From Candidatus Wallbacteria bacterium (GTDB lineage: Bacteria; Muiribacteriota; JAQTZZ01): a DNA stretch of 61,104 bases. The notes under the pieces are model-generated. The model did no database searches. It was given only the letters and a program-made list of their open reading frames with translations, and was not told the DNA's origin. Shown here one piece after another: positions 25,400-33,063 of this stretch (the stretch's first letter is position 1; each line of letters starts with the position of its first letter). Location of the stretch: positions 1 through 61,104 of the forward strand of contig JAQTZZ010000023.1 in NCBI GenBank assembly GCA_028687545.1, in the 5' to 3' direction. The position numbers were made by a program, and so were the translations under genes.

Positions 25400-25429
25400 T
25401 TGCAGACTATAGTCCGTCGAAAATATTAT
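25400..25429 (+). promoter_or_regulatory. Promoter of controller/endonuclease genes
   Basis: TTGCAG (25400-25405), 18 bases, then TATTAT (25424-25429). The first C-box falls inside the spacer. Confidence 0.5.
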
Positions 25430-25446
25430 CATTAAAACTTATAGTT
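25405..25446. promoter_or_regulatory. C-boxes (controller-protein operators)
   Basis: GACTATAGTC at 25405-25414 is a perfect palindrome followed by CGT, the classic C-box core of controller-regulated restriction systems. A weaker match, ACTTATAGTT, sits at 25437-25446. The two lie between the divergent methyltransferase and controller genes, where operators of this type are expected. Confidence 0.75.
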
Positions 25447-25474
25447 GTTTCAACAACAGCTGAGGAATTTATTT

Positions 25475-25705
25475 TTGAAACCTGAAAAAGCATTCGGCAT
25501 CGTTCTTAGGGGAAAAAGGAAAAAATCCGGGATTTCTCAGGAAAAACTCGCTCAGGACAGCGGGTTGGACAGAACCTATATTTCATTACTGGAACGTGGA
25601 TTGAGACAGCCAACCCTGAAAACAATGATCTCCATTTCCAAAGCGCTGGAACTTGACCTGCTTTCCTTAATTTCTGAGGTCTTAAAGGTAATTAATGAAG
25701 ATTAA
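25475..25705 (+). CDS. Controller (C) protein, XRE-type HTH
   Basis: Small DNA-binding regulator of the C.BamHI/C.PvuII kind that delays endonuclease expression until the host DNA is methylated. The helix-turn-helix is visible as KSGISQEKLAQDSGLDRTYISLLERG and PTLKTMISISKALELDLLSL, the latter typical of XRE proteins. I chose the TTG at this position because GAGGA lies eight bases upstream, giving 76 residues; an earlier in-frame TTG would overlap the second C-box. The endonuclease gene begins 11 bases before its stop, so the two are translationally linked. C-boxes just upstream fit autoregulation. Confidence 0.87.
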   Translation: MKPEKAFGIVLRGKRKKSGISQEKLAQDSGLDRTYISLLERGLRQPTLKTMISISKALELDLLSLISEVLKVINED

Positions 25706-26288
25706 AAAAGTTAAATATCTTTTGAAAAAAGGCGAGTTCCATAAATCCGAAGAGTTTAATTCTCTGATGATTGAAATCAAGACCGCCATCACTGCGGTGT
25801 CATGGCATGAAGCCGATATCTTCGTTATTAACCCTACAAAAATGGGAAACGGCGTTAAACCAATAAAAAATGCCTGCATGTCCATGCTTAAGGACTATGG
25901 CTGGAAACTGGAAGGACGGATGCCGATTTCCTCAGAGGAAAGTCCTGGCCCAGTTGATGCTGTTAAAAAAGTTTCAAACGAAAAATTGTTCGCTTTGGAA
26001 TGGGAAACCGGCAATATTTCCTCAACACATCGCGCATTGAACAAAATGGCTCTGGGTTTGCTGAACGATAAGCTTGTCTGTGGGATTTTAGTTTTGCCAT
26101 CGAAAAAATTCTATCGTTTTCTAACTGATCGAGTCGGAAATTATGACGAAATCGAACCATATTTTCCAATCTGGAAAAAGCTTAAGATAAAAAGCGGCGT
26201 ACTCGGCATAATCGAGATAGAGTTTGATGGTACTTCAAAGAACGCTCCATTGATCCCGAAAGGGACTGATGGAAGAGCATTGAGATAA
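25695..26288 (+). CDS. BamHI-family type II restriction endonuclease
   Basis: 197-residue homologue of BamHI (213 residues), recognised from long matching stretches: EWETGNISSTHRALNK against BamHI EFETGNISSAHRSMNK, LTDRVGNYDEIEPYF against LTDRVTNFEELEPYF, and APLIPKGTDG against VPLIPKGSDG. Catalytic residues are conserved: Asp88 (BamHI Asp94) and the E-x-E pair Glu102/Glu104 (Glu111/Glu113). It should be a homodimeric, Mg-dependent enzyme that cuts GGATCC or a close variant. It is encoded with the controller gene and opposite the methyltransferase. The comparison to BamHI is from memory of its sequence; specificity is inferred. Confidence 0.93.
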   Translation: MKIKKVKYLLKKGEFHKSEEFNSLMIEIKTAITAVSWHEADIFVINPTKMGNGVKPIKNACMSMLKDYGWKLEGRMPISSEESPGPVDAVKKVSNEKLFALEWETGNISSTHRALNKMALGLLNDKLVCGILVLPSKKFYRFLTDRVGNYDEIEPYFPIWKKLKIKSGVLGIIEIEFDGTSKNAPLIPKGTDGRALR

Positions 26289-26373
26289 GCCTGAATGTCG
26301 CATCAGTGAAGAAATACCAGTATCAATATGAGTGTATGGCAGATTTGGTTTTATTTTGAATTAGTAGGAACCA

Positions 26374-26946
26374 ATGATTTATTATTTCTGGTCTGATACT
26401 TCTCATTGTTATCATATAGCGACTTTCATGATCGTGATTCTTTATCTGCTTGTTTTTATCTGCTTCTGGATGCAGCAGAAATCAAAGCTGTTACTTTTTT
26501 TGAAAATCAGTACCATTTTCACCGCAGTGTCGATGACAATCTGGAGGCTGGTAGACTGGCCTTTGAGAAGTTTTATCGACTATCCATGTTACATTGGCTG
26601 GCTGGCCACTGCCATAGTTCTGATCATAGTCTATTGCCAAAACCGATTCTGCCAATTTAACCTGCTGTTTCCATTCCTGGCTTTTCCGATCTTTGTGAAT
26701 GCCTATGGTGTTCTAAATCAGTGGGTTTTTGTGAAAGTTTTAGGCTGCGGATGCAATTTCGAGAGCTTCAATGCCAATGATCTGAGCGAAAAATTCTATT
26801 TAGTCCTGTTTCTGCTGGGTTTGGCAATTCTGATCCGCGAATCACGGGGCAGAAAGCTCTGGATTTCCATTCCTTATTTCCTGACCGGAGCACTTTATCT
26901 GCTCTGGTTTTGTATTGATGGACTTGCATCTGGGTACTGGAAGTAA
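26374..26946 (+). CDS. Polytopic membrane protein, unknown
   Basis: 190-residue integral membrane protein with about six hydrophobic segments (residues 16-34, 40-58, 73-90, 97-115, 140-157 and 165-185). It has several Trp and Cys residues, including the cluster CGCNFES in a loop. No catalytic motif or family signature is apparent. AGGA precedes the ATG. It lies just outside the restriction island and converges on the ankyrin-repeat gene with a 15-base gap. Cys-rich loops might bind metal or form disulfides, but this is only a visual impression. Confidence 0.65.
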   Translation: MIYYFWSDTSHCYHIATFMIVILYLLVFICFWMQQKSKLLLFLKISTIFTAVSMTIWRLVDWPLRSFIDYPCYIGWLATAIVLIIVYCQNRFCQFNLLFPFLAFPIFVNAYGVLNQWVFVKVLGCGCNFESFNANDLSEKFYLVLFLLGLAILIRESRGRKLWISIPYFLTGALYLLWFCIDGLASGYWK

Positions 26947-26961
26947 AAGATTTTGGACAGA

Positions 26962-28764
26962 TCACTCAGGCACTCCCGCCTGCTTCAGTTTATCCATGAT
27001 CTTTCTTTTGTCTGAATCACGATAAGATTCATAAGTCTTAATGTAACCCAACGCAGTTCTGCCCGTTCTATCCCTGGCTTCCTTGCTTATTCCATTCGCC
27101 ACAAGTAAATCAATGATTTGACCATAATTTCTATAATTTTCACAGGCATAAAAAAGTGCTGTTTTGCCCTCATTGTCGGTTGAATTTACAGCAGATCCTT
27201 TTTTAATCAAGAATTCTATAACTTCAAGAGTAGAATGTTTAGAAGCATACATAAGAGGCGTAAGACCATCAGCATTTATTTTGTTGATATCTGCGCCTCT
27301 TTCAAGCAGAAAATTGAGCATCTGGATTTTATTTCTGCTGTAATCTTCGAAGAGAGAATGATGCAGGGCCGTATTTCCCGAAAAATCAGTTTTATCTACC
27401 TGCTCATCAACAAGTAAAAACTTAGCTAATTTGCAGAATCCTCTCTCTGCAACTACCATGAGCGCAGAGGGATCATTGCCTCTGAATCTTTTCGGAGTGG
27501 CCCCGATACTGTAAAGATATTCACAACACTCTTCAGGGGCGCACCGCAAAGCATAGTCTAGGTCATTTCCCCAGACGGAATTGTCGACAGTTTTAATGGT
27601 TGAACCAACAGTCGAAAGTATTCTGATAATTTCCAGCGCTGTGTTCCTGTTATCCTCATTGTTGAAGCTACGTAAGGATTTCAGAGCAACATCAAGTGGA
27701 GTTGCACCTGTGATGTCGGGAAAATTTGGATCAGCTCCATGGTCCAACAGTAGAAGAAGGGTTTCTTTTTGAAGGTTTTTGGCAGCAGCTGAAATCGGAG
27801 GAACTGAATCATATTCAATGTTCGGAGTCAGCAACAAGTTTACATGTTCATAGTTTAATATTTTTACTGTTGTTTTCCAATACTGTTTTGATCGATCAGA
27901 TGGAAGGGTCAGATTGGGAGAAATTCCATTTTCGAGAAGCATTTGTAACTGTTTGATCAGGCCATTTTTTGAAAGCATGTATATAACTTCCTCTGTATAA
28001 CCTGTGATAAGTGCATTGTAATCAATCAGCGCACACAAGGAATCGAAATTCTGAAATGAAAGGGCCGCACCAATTGCGCTGACCCCGGAATTATTTTTGG
28101 TTGAGAGAGAGACTTCTGCTGATAACAGGGCATTCGTGATGGAACTCAGACCTGCGGCAATGCTGATTAAAAGAGGGGTGTTTCCATCCAAATCAGGGAT
28201 TTCCAATCTTTCTTTATTCTGAATCAGGCTTAAGATACCATCTAAATCTAAAGAATCTCCTGAAGTAGTGATTTTTCTTCCTGCTATTGATGTAATGATC
28301 GGTGACGATTCAACTGGAGCAGCTAAAGGTTTAGAGATCGTTCCGTGACGGCTGCAGTATAAGCAAAAATTATAATCTGAACTGTAGCGCAGACAATATT
28401 CACCTTTATCAGGGCATGAAGGCAATTTAGAACCGCAAATGTAAGGCTGAAGATCATTCATTTTTTCCAGGAATTTCTTGTTTTGCATGTAATACATCTC
28501 CAAACCGCTTTCCATTGTGCGCATGTTAGCAATGCAGTCTTTTCTGACTTTTTCGACTGTTCTGAATTCTCCGTATGGGAAACGGTTTGAATTCAGGTAG
28601 AAAAAGATTTTACTTTCTCCGAAACTAATAACAAACCTTTTGAAATACTCATATTTTTCAAATTTAATCCTTATAAACGGAGCGATGGCAAATGATAAGA
28701 TCAAGAGAATCAGTGCGGACTTTATAAAAAATCTCTTAAAACCGAGATTCCTGAATTTGAGCAT
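26962..28764 (-). CDS. Membrane-anchored ankyrin-repeat protein with pseudopilin-like module
   Basis: 600-residue protein. A hydrophobic helix at about 13-32 anchors it in the membrane. Residues 77-140 contain the Cys/His module found in two other window proteins: Cys77, Asn80, Glu89, Tyr91, then LPSCPDKGEY with Cys117 and Cys137-S-R-His140. From about 165 to the end run ten or so ankyrin repeats (GNTPLLISIAAG, GATPLDVALK, GNTALHHSLFEDYS, GLTPLMYASKHS, GKTALFYACENY, GRTALGYIK). Ankyrins mediate protein contacts, so it may be a periplasmic scaffold. Its N-terminus lacks a clean prepilin cleavage site. Function unknown. Confidence 0.8.
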   Translation of the reverse strand: MLKFRNLGFKRFFIKSALILLILSFAIAPFIRIKFEKYEYFKRFVISFGESKIFFYLNSNRFPYGEFRTVEKVRKDCIANMRTMESGLEMYYMQNKKFLEKMNDLQPYICGSKLPSCPDKGEYCLRYSSDYNFCLYCSRHGTISKPLAAPVESSPIITSIAGRKITTSGDSLDLDGILSLIQNKERLEIPDLDGNTPLLISIAAGLSSITNALLSAEVSLSTKNNSGVSAIGAALSFQNFDSLCALIDYNALITGYTEEVIYMLSKNGLIKQLQMLLENGISPNLTLPSDRSKQYWKTTVKILNYEHVNLLLTPNIEYDSVPPISAAAKNLQKETLLLLLDHGADPNFPDITGATPLDVALKSLRSFNNEDNRNTALEIIRILSTVGSTIKTVDNSVWGNDLDYALRCAPEECCEYLYSIGATPKRFRGNDPSALMVVAERGFCKLAKFLLVDEQVDKTDFSGNTALHHSLFEDYSRNKIQMLNFLLERGADINKINADGLTPLMYASKHSTLEVIEFLIKKGSAVNSTDNEGKTALFYACENYRNYGQIIDLLVANGISKEARDRTGRTALGYIKTYESYRDSDKRKIMDKLKQAGVPE

Positions 28765-28814
28765 ATTACATATTAAATGTTATTATGGATTCGGGCAAAT
28801 TAAATAAGGCCTAA

Positions 28815-31580
28815 CTAAGTCTGAGTTGCTGGAATGAGTTGCTGCTTTTCCAGAAATCCCTCTACATCCTTCAGCCTTAATCCCAGGCCGTAATCAAAGC
28901 CTTTCCTCAGGCCATCGATTGAATCGGATTTTTCGCCGCGGCTTTGCAGCCATTTTTCAACGAATGGTTCGATTTCTGTTCCAAACATGCTCTTTTCTGC
29001 TGCAGCGGCAACTCCGAGTAATACTCCGCATTCATATATCCGGCCGAGTTTGAGCAGGGAATAGGCCGATTTCTGGAGATACTCCGAACAGATCAGCGGG
29101 CACTGGTTATGCAGAATCGATTTCAGCGACGTGATGAAACAGGAAAGGGCTGTGGCATGCTCTCCCTTGAGTTCAGCCAGTTTCCCTAACTGACCATAAC
29201 CGATATCCAGATGTCCATGCCAGCCGTTCTGTTCCAGCTGGGCGATGGCTTCCCTGTATTTCTGCTCTGCTTTCAGCAGGTCATTTCTGGCCAGATACAG
29301 ATCACCGAGATTGACGATTGCAAAAGCCAGCCGTCTGGACTCCCCAGCCTGGCGATAAATTTCGCAGGACCGCAGAAGCAGTTTTTCGACTGGTTCGAGT
29401 TCGCCAGTTTCTGTAAAAAGCCCGCCAAGATTTCCGAGTATCCCGGCCAGGCCGATCAGATCACCTGATGCTTCAAACAAAGGCCGGCTTATTTCATAAT
29501 GTTTCTTCGCATTAACGTAATCTTTTCTCAGGATGTAAGATACTCCGGCAGTCAAATGGGCCCAGGCGCACAGGACTGGGAACTTACCCTCGGAAATTGC
29601 AATCGATTCCAGGGAAGTTTTCTCCCCTTCTTCATAAAGCCCTAGGGAATTGAGATTCCTGGCTCTTTTCATCAGCAGTTCAGCGAGCATCTGTTCAGGC
29701 AGCTGTTCCCTTTTATTAAGAGCCAGCTTGAACCTTGCCGATGCTTCCAGCTCCATGCCTGTGGTATGCCAGTATTCGTAAAGTGCCAGAATCAGCCTTG
29801 CCAGTTGTTCAGCCGACGACTGGTCGTGATGGGAATCCAGCTCATCCGCCACAGCCAGAAAATTGCAGGATTCGGCACGGAAGGTCTTCACTGCAGTCCG
29901 ATGATCACCGAAAATGCGTAGGGAAGTCGTTTCAGCCAGAGCGAGGTAATGCTCGGAAATGCACTTGAAGACAAAGGGCATTTCGCCTGACTCCAGAAGT
30001 TTTTCCTTGGCATACTCGCGGACTGTTTCCAGAAGATGGAACCTGCCGTCTTGCAGGGGAAGGATCAGGGATTTTTCCACGAGCGAACTATGCAGGTGCA
30101 GCACTTCATCACTCCTGGAACCAGCTGAGCAGGCGATTCTTTCCACTGATTCCAGAACCCATTCGCATTTAAGCGCTGAAACCATCCGCAACAGCATTTT
30201 TTCCGGATCGCTGAGCCGGTCATAGCTCCAGTCAATGGCTGCCCGCAATGTCCTGTGCTGAAGCGGTGCGCCCCTTTTTCCGGATTTGAGAAGTGAGAAT
30301 CTCTCGTCCAGCCTGGCTGCGATTTCACTGAGAGGCAGCGAGGAAGTCAGGCCTGCAGCCAGCTCGATCGCCAGAGGTATTCCGTCCAGTTTACTGCAGA
30401 TCCGCTCGATCAGCTCCTGATCCCTGTCAATGAGTTCCTTCTTCTTCTGGAACCTGTCCATGAAAAGAAGCACAGACTCAGCAGGTTCTGACTCAGCCTG
30501 CCCGGATGCAGTGGCCAGCGGCAGGATCTCCACTATGCATTCGCCATCGATTCTAAGGCTTTCCCTGGAAGTGGCCATCAGTCTGACAGCCGATGCACCA
30601 GCTGCGATGCTGCTGATCACTTCCGCTGCTGCATCGATCAGATGCTCGCAGTTATCGAAAATCAGCAGCAGCTTGAGTTCTTTCAGATGCCGGATGATCT
30701 GATTGAGTTCAGGGACATTTTTCTGGATCTGCAGGTTGAATATTTCACAGAGCCTGTCCAGGATCTCCTGTTTTGAGTTCAGAGTGTTCAGTTCCGCGAA
30801 AAAGATTCCATCAGGGAACCGGTCGAACATCTCGGCCGCAGAGTGCAAGGCCAGCCTGGTCTTTCCGCATCCTCCGAAGCCTTTCAAGGTGACAATGCAG
30901 TTTTCAGAGAACAGCTGCCTGATTTTTTCTTTTTCCTCTGTTCTGCCAATAAAGCTGGTATGCTGCACAGGCAGGTTGTGCTGGAAGCGGTTCAGGGATT
31001 TCAGAGGCGGGAAATCATGCTTGAGTCCTTTGGAACTGAGTTGATAGATTTGCTCGGGTTTTTCCAGGTCTTTCAGCCTGTGTTCACCCAGGCTGATCAA
31101 ATCTGTTTCAGATTCAAGAGATACAGCTGAAGTAGAGGAGAGCAGCACCTGGCCGCCGTGCCCTGTAGCAAGGATTCTGGCTACCCTGTTCACGGTCGGG
31201 CCGAAATAATCACCGCTGCGCTCCACTGCTGGGCCGGAATGGATTGCGCAGCGCACACGGATTTCACCTGTTTCACCCCAGCTTTCGCCTGCGAGGCGTT
31301 TCTGGAACGATTCCGCCGCTCTGGCAGCATGAATTGGTGATTTGAAGGTGGCGCAGAACGCGTCGCCCACTGTTTTGAATACATTGCCGTCAGATCCTTT
31401 AATTTCTTCAGAGAGGATGCTGTCGTGCAGTTCCAGTGCAGTCTTCATCGCCTCAGGATGCTGCTCCCATTTCCTGGTGCTGCCTTCGATATCTGTGAAC
31501 AGGAAGGTTAATTTTCCGTTCTCTGCCTGCAATTTATCCCTCATTGTGTTTTCAGAAAGCCAAAACCAAACTGAGCTCAT
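28815..31580 (-). CDS. Class III adenylate cyclase - NB-ARC-like ATPase - TPR protein
   Basis: Large 921-residue signalling protein. An N-terminal class III nucleotide cyclase (about 22-185) has metal Asp30 and Asp73, Lys69 and Thr129 at the base-selecting positions (Lys favours ATP), and the transition-state pair Asn131/Arg135 in NRVARI. A STAND/NB-ARC-type ATPase follows (about 205-500), with Walker A GFGGCGKTRLAL (Lys240) and LLIFDNCEHL as Walker B. The C-terminal third holds TPR-like helices. This layout is common in actinobacterial LuxR-type cyclases, but no HTH is seen here. It probably makes cAMP in response to a ligand bound by the repeats. A second in-frame ATG 12 codons on is possible. 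Confidence 0.9.
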   Translation of the reverse strand: MSSVWFWLSENTMRDKLQAENGKLTFLFTDIEGSTRKWEQHPEAMKTALELHDSILSEEIKGSDGNVFKTVGDAFCATFKSPIHAARAAESFQKRLAGESWGETGEIRVRCAIHSGPAVERSGDYFGPTVNRVARILATGHGGQVLLSSTSAVSLESETDLISLGEHRLKDLEKPEQIYQLSSKGLKHDFPPLKSLNRFQHNLPVQHTSFIGRTEEKEKIRQLFSENCIVTLKGFGGCGKTRLALHSAAEMFDRFPDGIFFAELNTLNSKQEILDRLCEIFNLQIQKNVPELNQIIRHLKELKLLLIFDNCEHLIDAAAEVISSIAAGASAVRLMATSRESLRIDGECIVEILPLATASGQAESEPAESVLLFMDRFQKKKELIDRDQELIERICSKLDGIPLAIELAAGLTSSLPLSEIAARLDERFSLLKSGKRGAPLQHRTLRAAIDWSYDRLSDPEKMLLRMVSALKCEWVLESVERIACSAGSRSDEVLHLHSSLVEKSLILPLQDGRFHLLETVREYAKEKLLESGEMPFVFKCISEHYLALAETTSLRIFGDHRTAVKTFRAESCNFLAVADELDSHHDQSSAEQLARLILALYEYWHTTGMELEASARFKLALNKREQLPEQMLAELLMKRARNLNSLGLYEEGEKTSLESIAISEGKFPVLCAWAHLTAGVSYILRKDYVNAKKHYEISRPLFEASGDLIGLAGILGNLGGLFTETGELEPVEKLLLRSCEIYRQAGESRRLAFAIVNLGDLYLARNDLLKAEQKYREAIAQLEQNGWHGHLDIGYGQLGKLAELKGEHATALSCFITSLKSILHNQCPLICSEYLQKSAYSLLKLGRIYECGVLLGVAAAAEKSMFGTEIEPFVEKWLQSRGEKSDSIDGLRKGFDYGLGLRLKDVEGFLEKQQLIPATQT

Positions 31581-31614
31581 TATATCAAATTTGATCGAAA
31601 TTATTCAGCTGTTC

Positions 31615-31642
31615 TTGACACTGAAGTGAATCCGGATATCAT
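31615..31642 (+). promoter_or_regulatory. Promoter for PLC-like gene, near-leaderless
   Basis: TTGACA (31615-31620), 16 bases, TATCAT (31637-31642). The ATG follows nine bases later with no Shine-Dalgarno, so the transcript would have a leader of only two or three bases. Confidence 0.55.
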
Positions 31643-31651
31643 GAAAATAAG

Positions 31652-32941
31652 ATGAAATTCAATCTGCATTTGAAATTTGCCCTTGTAATTGTCTTATTGC
31701 TCGGATTTTACAGCCAGGTCTTCTGCTGGGACTGCCATTTCATTTACCTGAAGCTTGTTTCAAATGCTCTGCAGGCCGGCTACCCGCTGCTTGGCGAAAA
31801 AGTGCATTATTCTGCGCTGGAACCGTTTCTGGAAAAAAACAGCTCTGAAATCAGGAAGAGACTCAAAGAATTTTACACCTGGAAAAATAAAGTTTATCCA
31901 TATCAGCAATGGATCCTGACTGACGATGGAAAAGCCGCTCTGGACAGCACTGCAGCACTGACTCCGGCGCAATTCAAGCTGTTGCTTGGCGTGCAGGAGA
32001 TGGCGTTCAATTCAATCACCCCGCCTGAGCTTTTCACTGAAGCTTTCGGCACAATCGTTGCGAACCCTGCCACTGAGCTCCCTTTCTCCACCTGGCTCTG
32101 CTGCTTTTCAGACGAGCCTGACTGGGGCATGGATCTCTATCTGTTCAACGGCGATCCCCGTTACGGGACGATTCCTTTTGGAGACCCTCAGAAATACTCG
32201 TCACAGTCAGCTTTCCATCAGGATTATAATAATGAAAGCTTCGTGATGTACAAGCTGATGCCGAGCCTGAAGCAAAGCATGGCTTTCCTGAGATTTACGA
32301 TTTTTACGGAAATGGCCGGGATCGCCCTCAAAAGCGGCGACCTGTTCTGGGCAGCCAGGTTTCTGGGCAATTCCCTGCATTATCAGCAGGATGTGATCGT
32401 TCCTTACCATTCCAGGGTTTTTCCGAATTTCAGCTTCGGGACTGCCTGGGCTTATCTCACTGCCTCAGATAAAGAAAAATTCATCAGGGAAAAGACCCAG
32501 CTGCTCGCCAATCACCAGTTTCTCTATGAAACACTGGTCTGCGAGACTCTGTTCGGCCGCCTGCAGTGCATCGAATCAGTGATGCCGGACTGCCACGGCA
32601 TCATCATGAGTGCCGCTAATTGCCCGCAGCCTCCTGCAGGCATCGGAAAATACCTGGACGAATTCAACCAATCCTCTGAAAAAGCTTATTACCACGCCAA
32701 TGCGGTGGATACTATGATCTGCGACGTTTTCCCGGCCAAACTGACTTCAGATCCAGGCTATGACCCAGGGCTTGACCAGAGTTTTGACATTTTTGAATAC
32801 TTCAATCCTCAGATTCCTGATTATTCTGAAAAAGAAAAGAAATTTCTCCTGGAGTTCAGATCAGATCTTACAGATACACTGACCGCTACTACTAAACTGG
32901 TGGCCGGATTCCTTTCTGCTACAGCGAAGAGCATTCAATAA
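31652..32941 (+). CDS. Secreted zinc-dependent phospholipase C / P1-nuclease-like protein
   Basis: Exported 429-residue protein. A long signal peptide ends before Trp26 (SQVFC-WDCH), and enzymes of this superfamily need a free N-terminal Trp to bind zinc. The core segment FLGNSLHYQQDVIVPYHS fits the zinc motif H-x3-D-x5-H with His243, Asp247 and His253, as in phospholipase C and S1/P1 nucleases. Remaining metal ligands are not obvious, and several Cys residues suggest an oxidised secreted fold. It may attack phospholipids or nucleic acids outside the cell; I cannot choose between them. It stands between the cyclase gene and the alpha/beta hydrolase gene. Confidence 0.68.
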   Translation: MKFNLHLKFALVIVLLLGFYSQVFCWDCHFIYLKLVSNALQAGYPLLGEKVHYSALEPFLEKNSSEIRKRLKEFYTWKNKVYPYQQWILTDDGKAALDSTAALTPAQFKLLLGVQEMAFNSITPPELFTEAFGTIVANPATELPFSTWLCCFSDEPDWGMDLYLFNGDPRYGTIPFGDPQKYSSQSAFHQDYNNESFVMYKLMPSLKQSMAFLRFTIFTEMAGIALKSGDLFWAARFLGNSLHYQQDVIVPYHSRVFPNFSFGTAWAYLTASDKEKFIREKTQLLANHQFLYETLVCETLFGRLQCIESVMPDCHGIIMSAANCPQPPAGIGKYLDEFNQSSEKAYYHANAVDTMICDVFPAKLTSDPGYDPGLDQSFDIFEYFNPQIPDYSEKEKKFLLEFRSDLTDTLTATTKLVAGFLSATAKSIQ

Positions 32942-33063
32942 ATTCAAGTAATAAATCGGAAAACAGCTTCTATCTGAATTCTATCTGAAAATTTGGCTGG
33001 CAGTGTTCCTGTTTTCAGTATATAATTAAATCCAGAGTATAAGTAAAGAATACAGGGGGACGG

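Noticed and set aside
23001-26288. Prophage or integrative element carrying the restriction genes
   Set aside because: No integrase, transposase, attachment-site repeat or tRNA junction flanks the region. AT-richness alone suggests transfer but not the vehicle.
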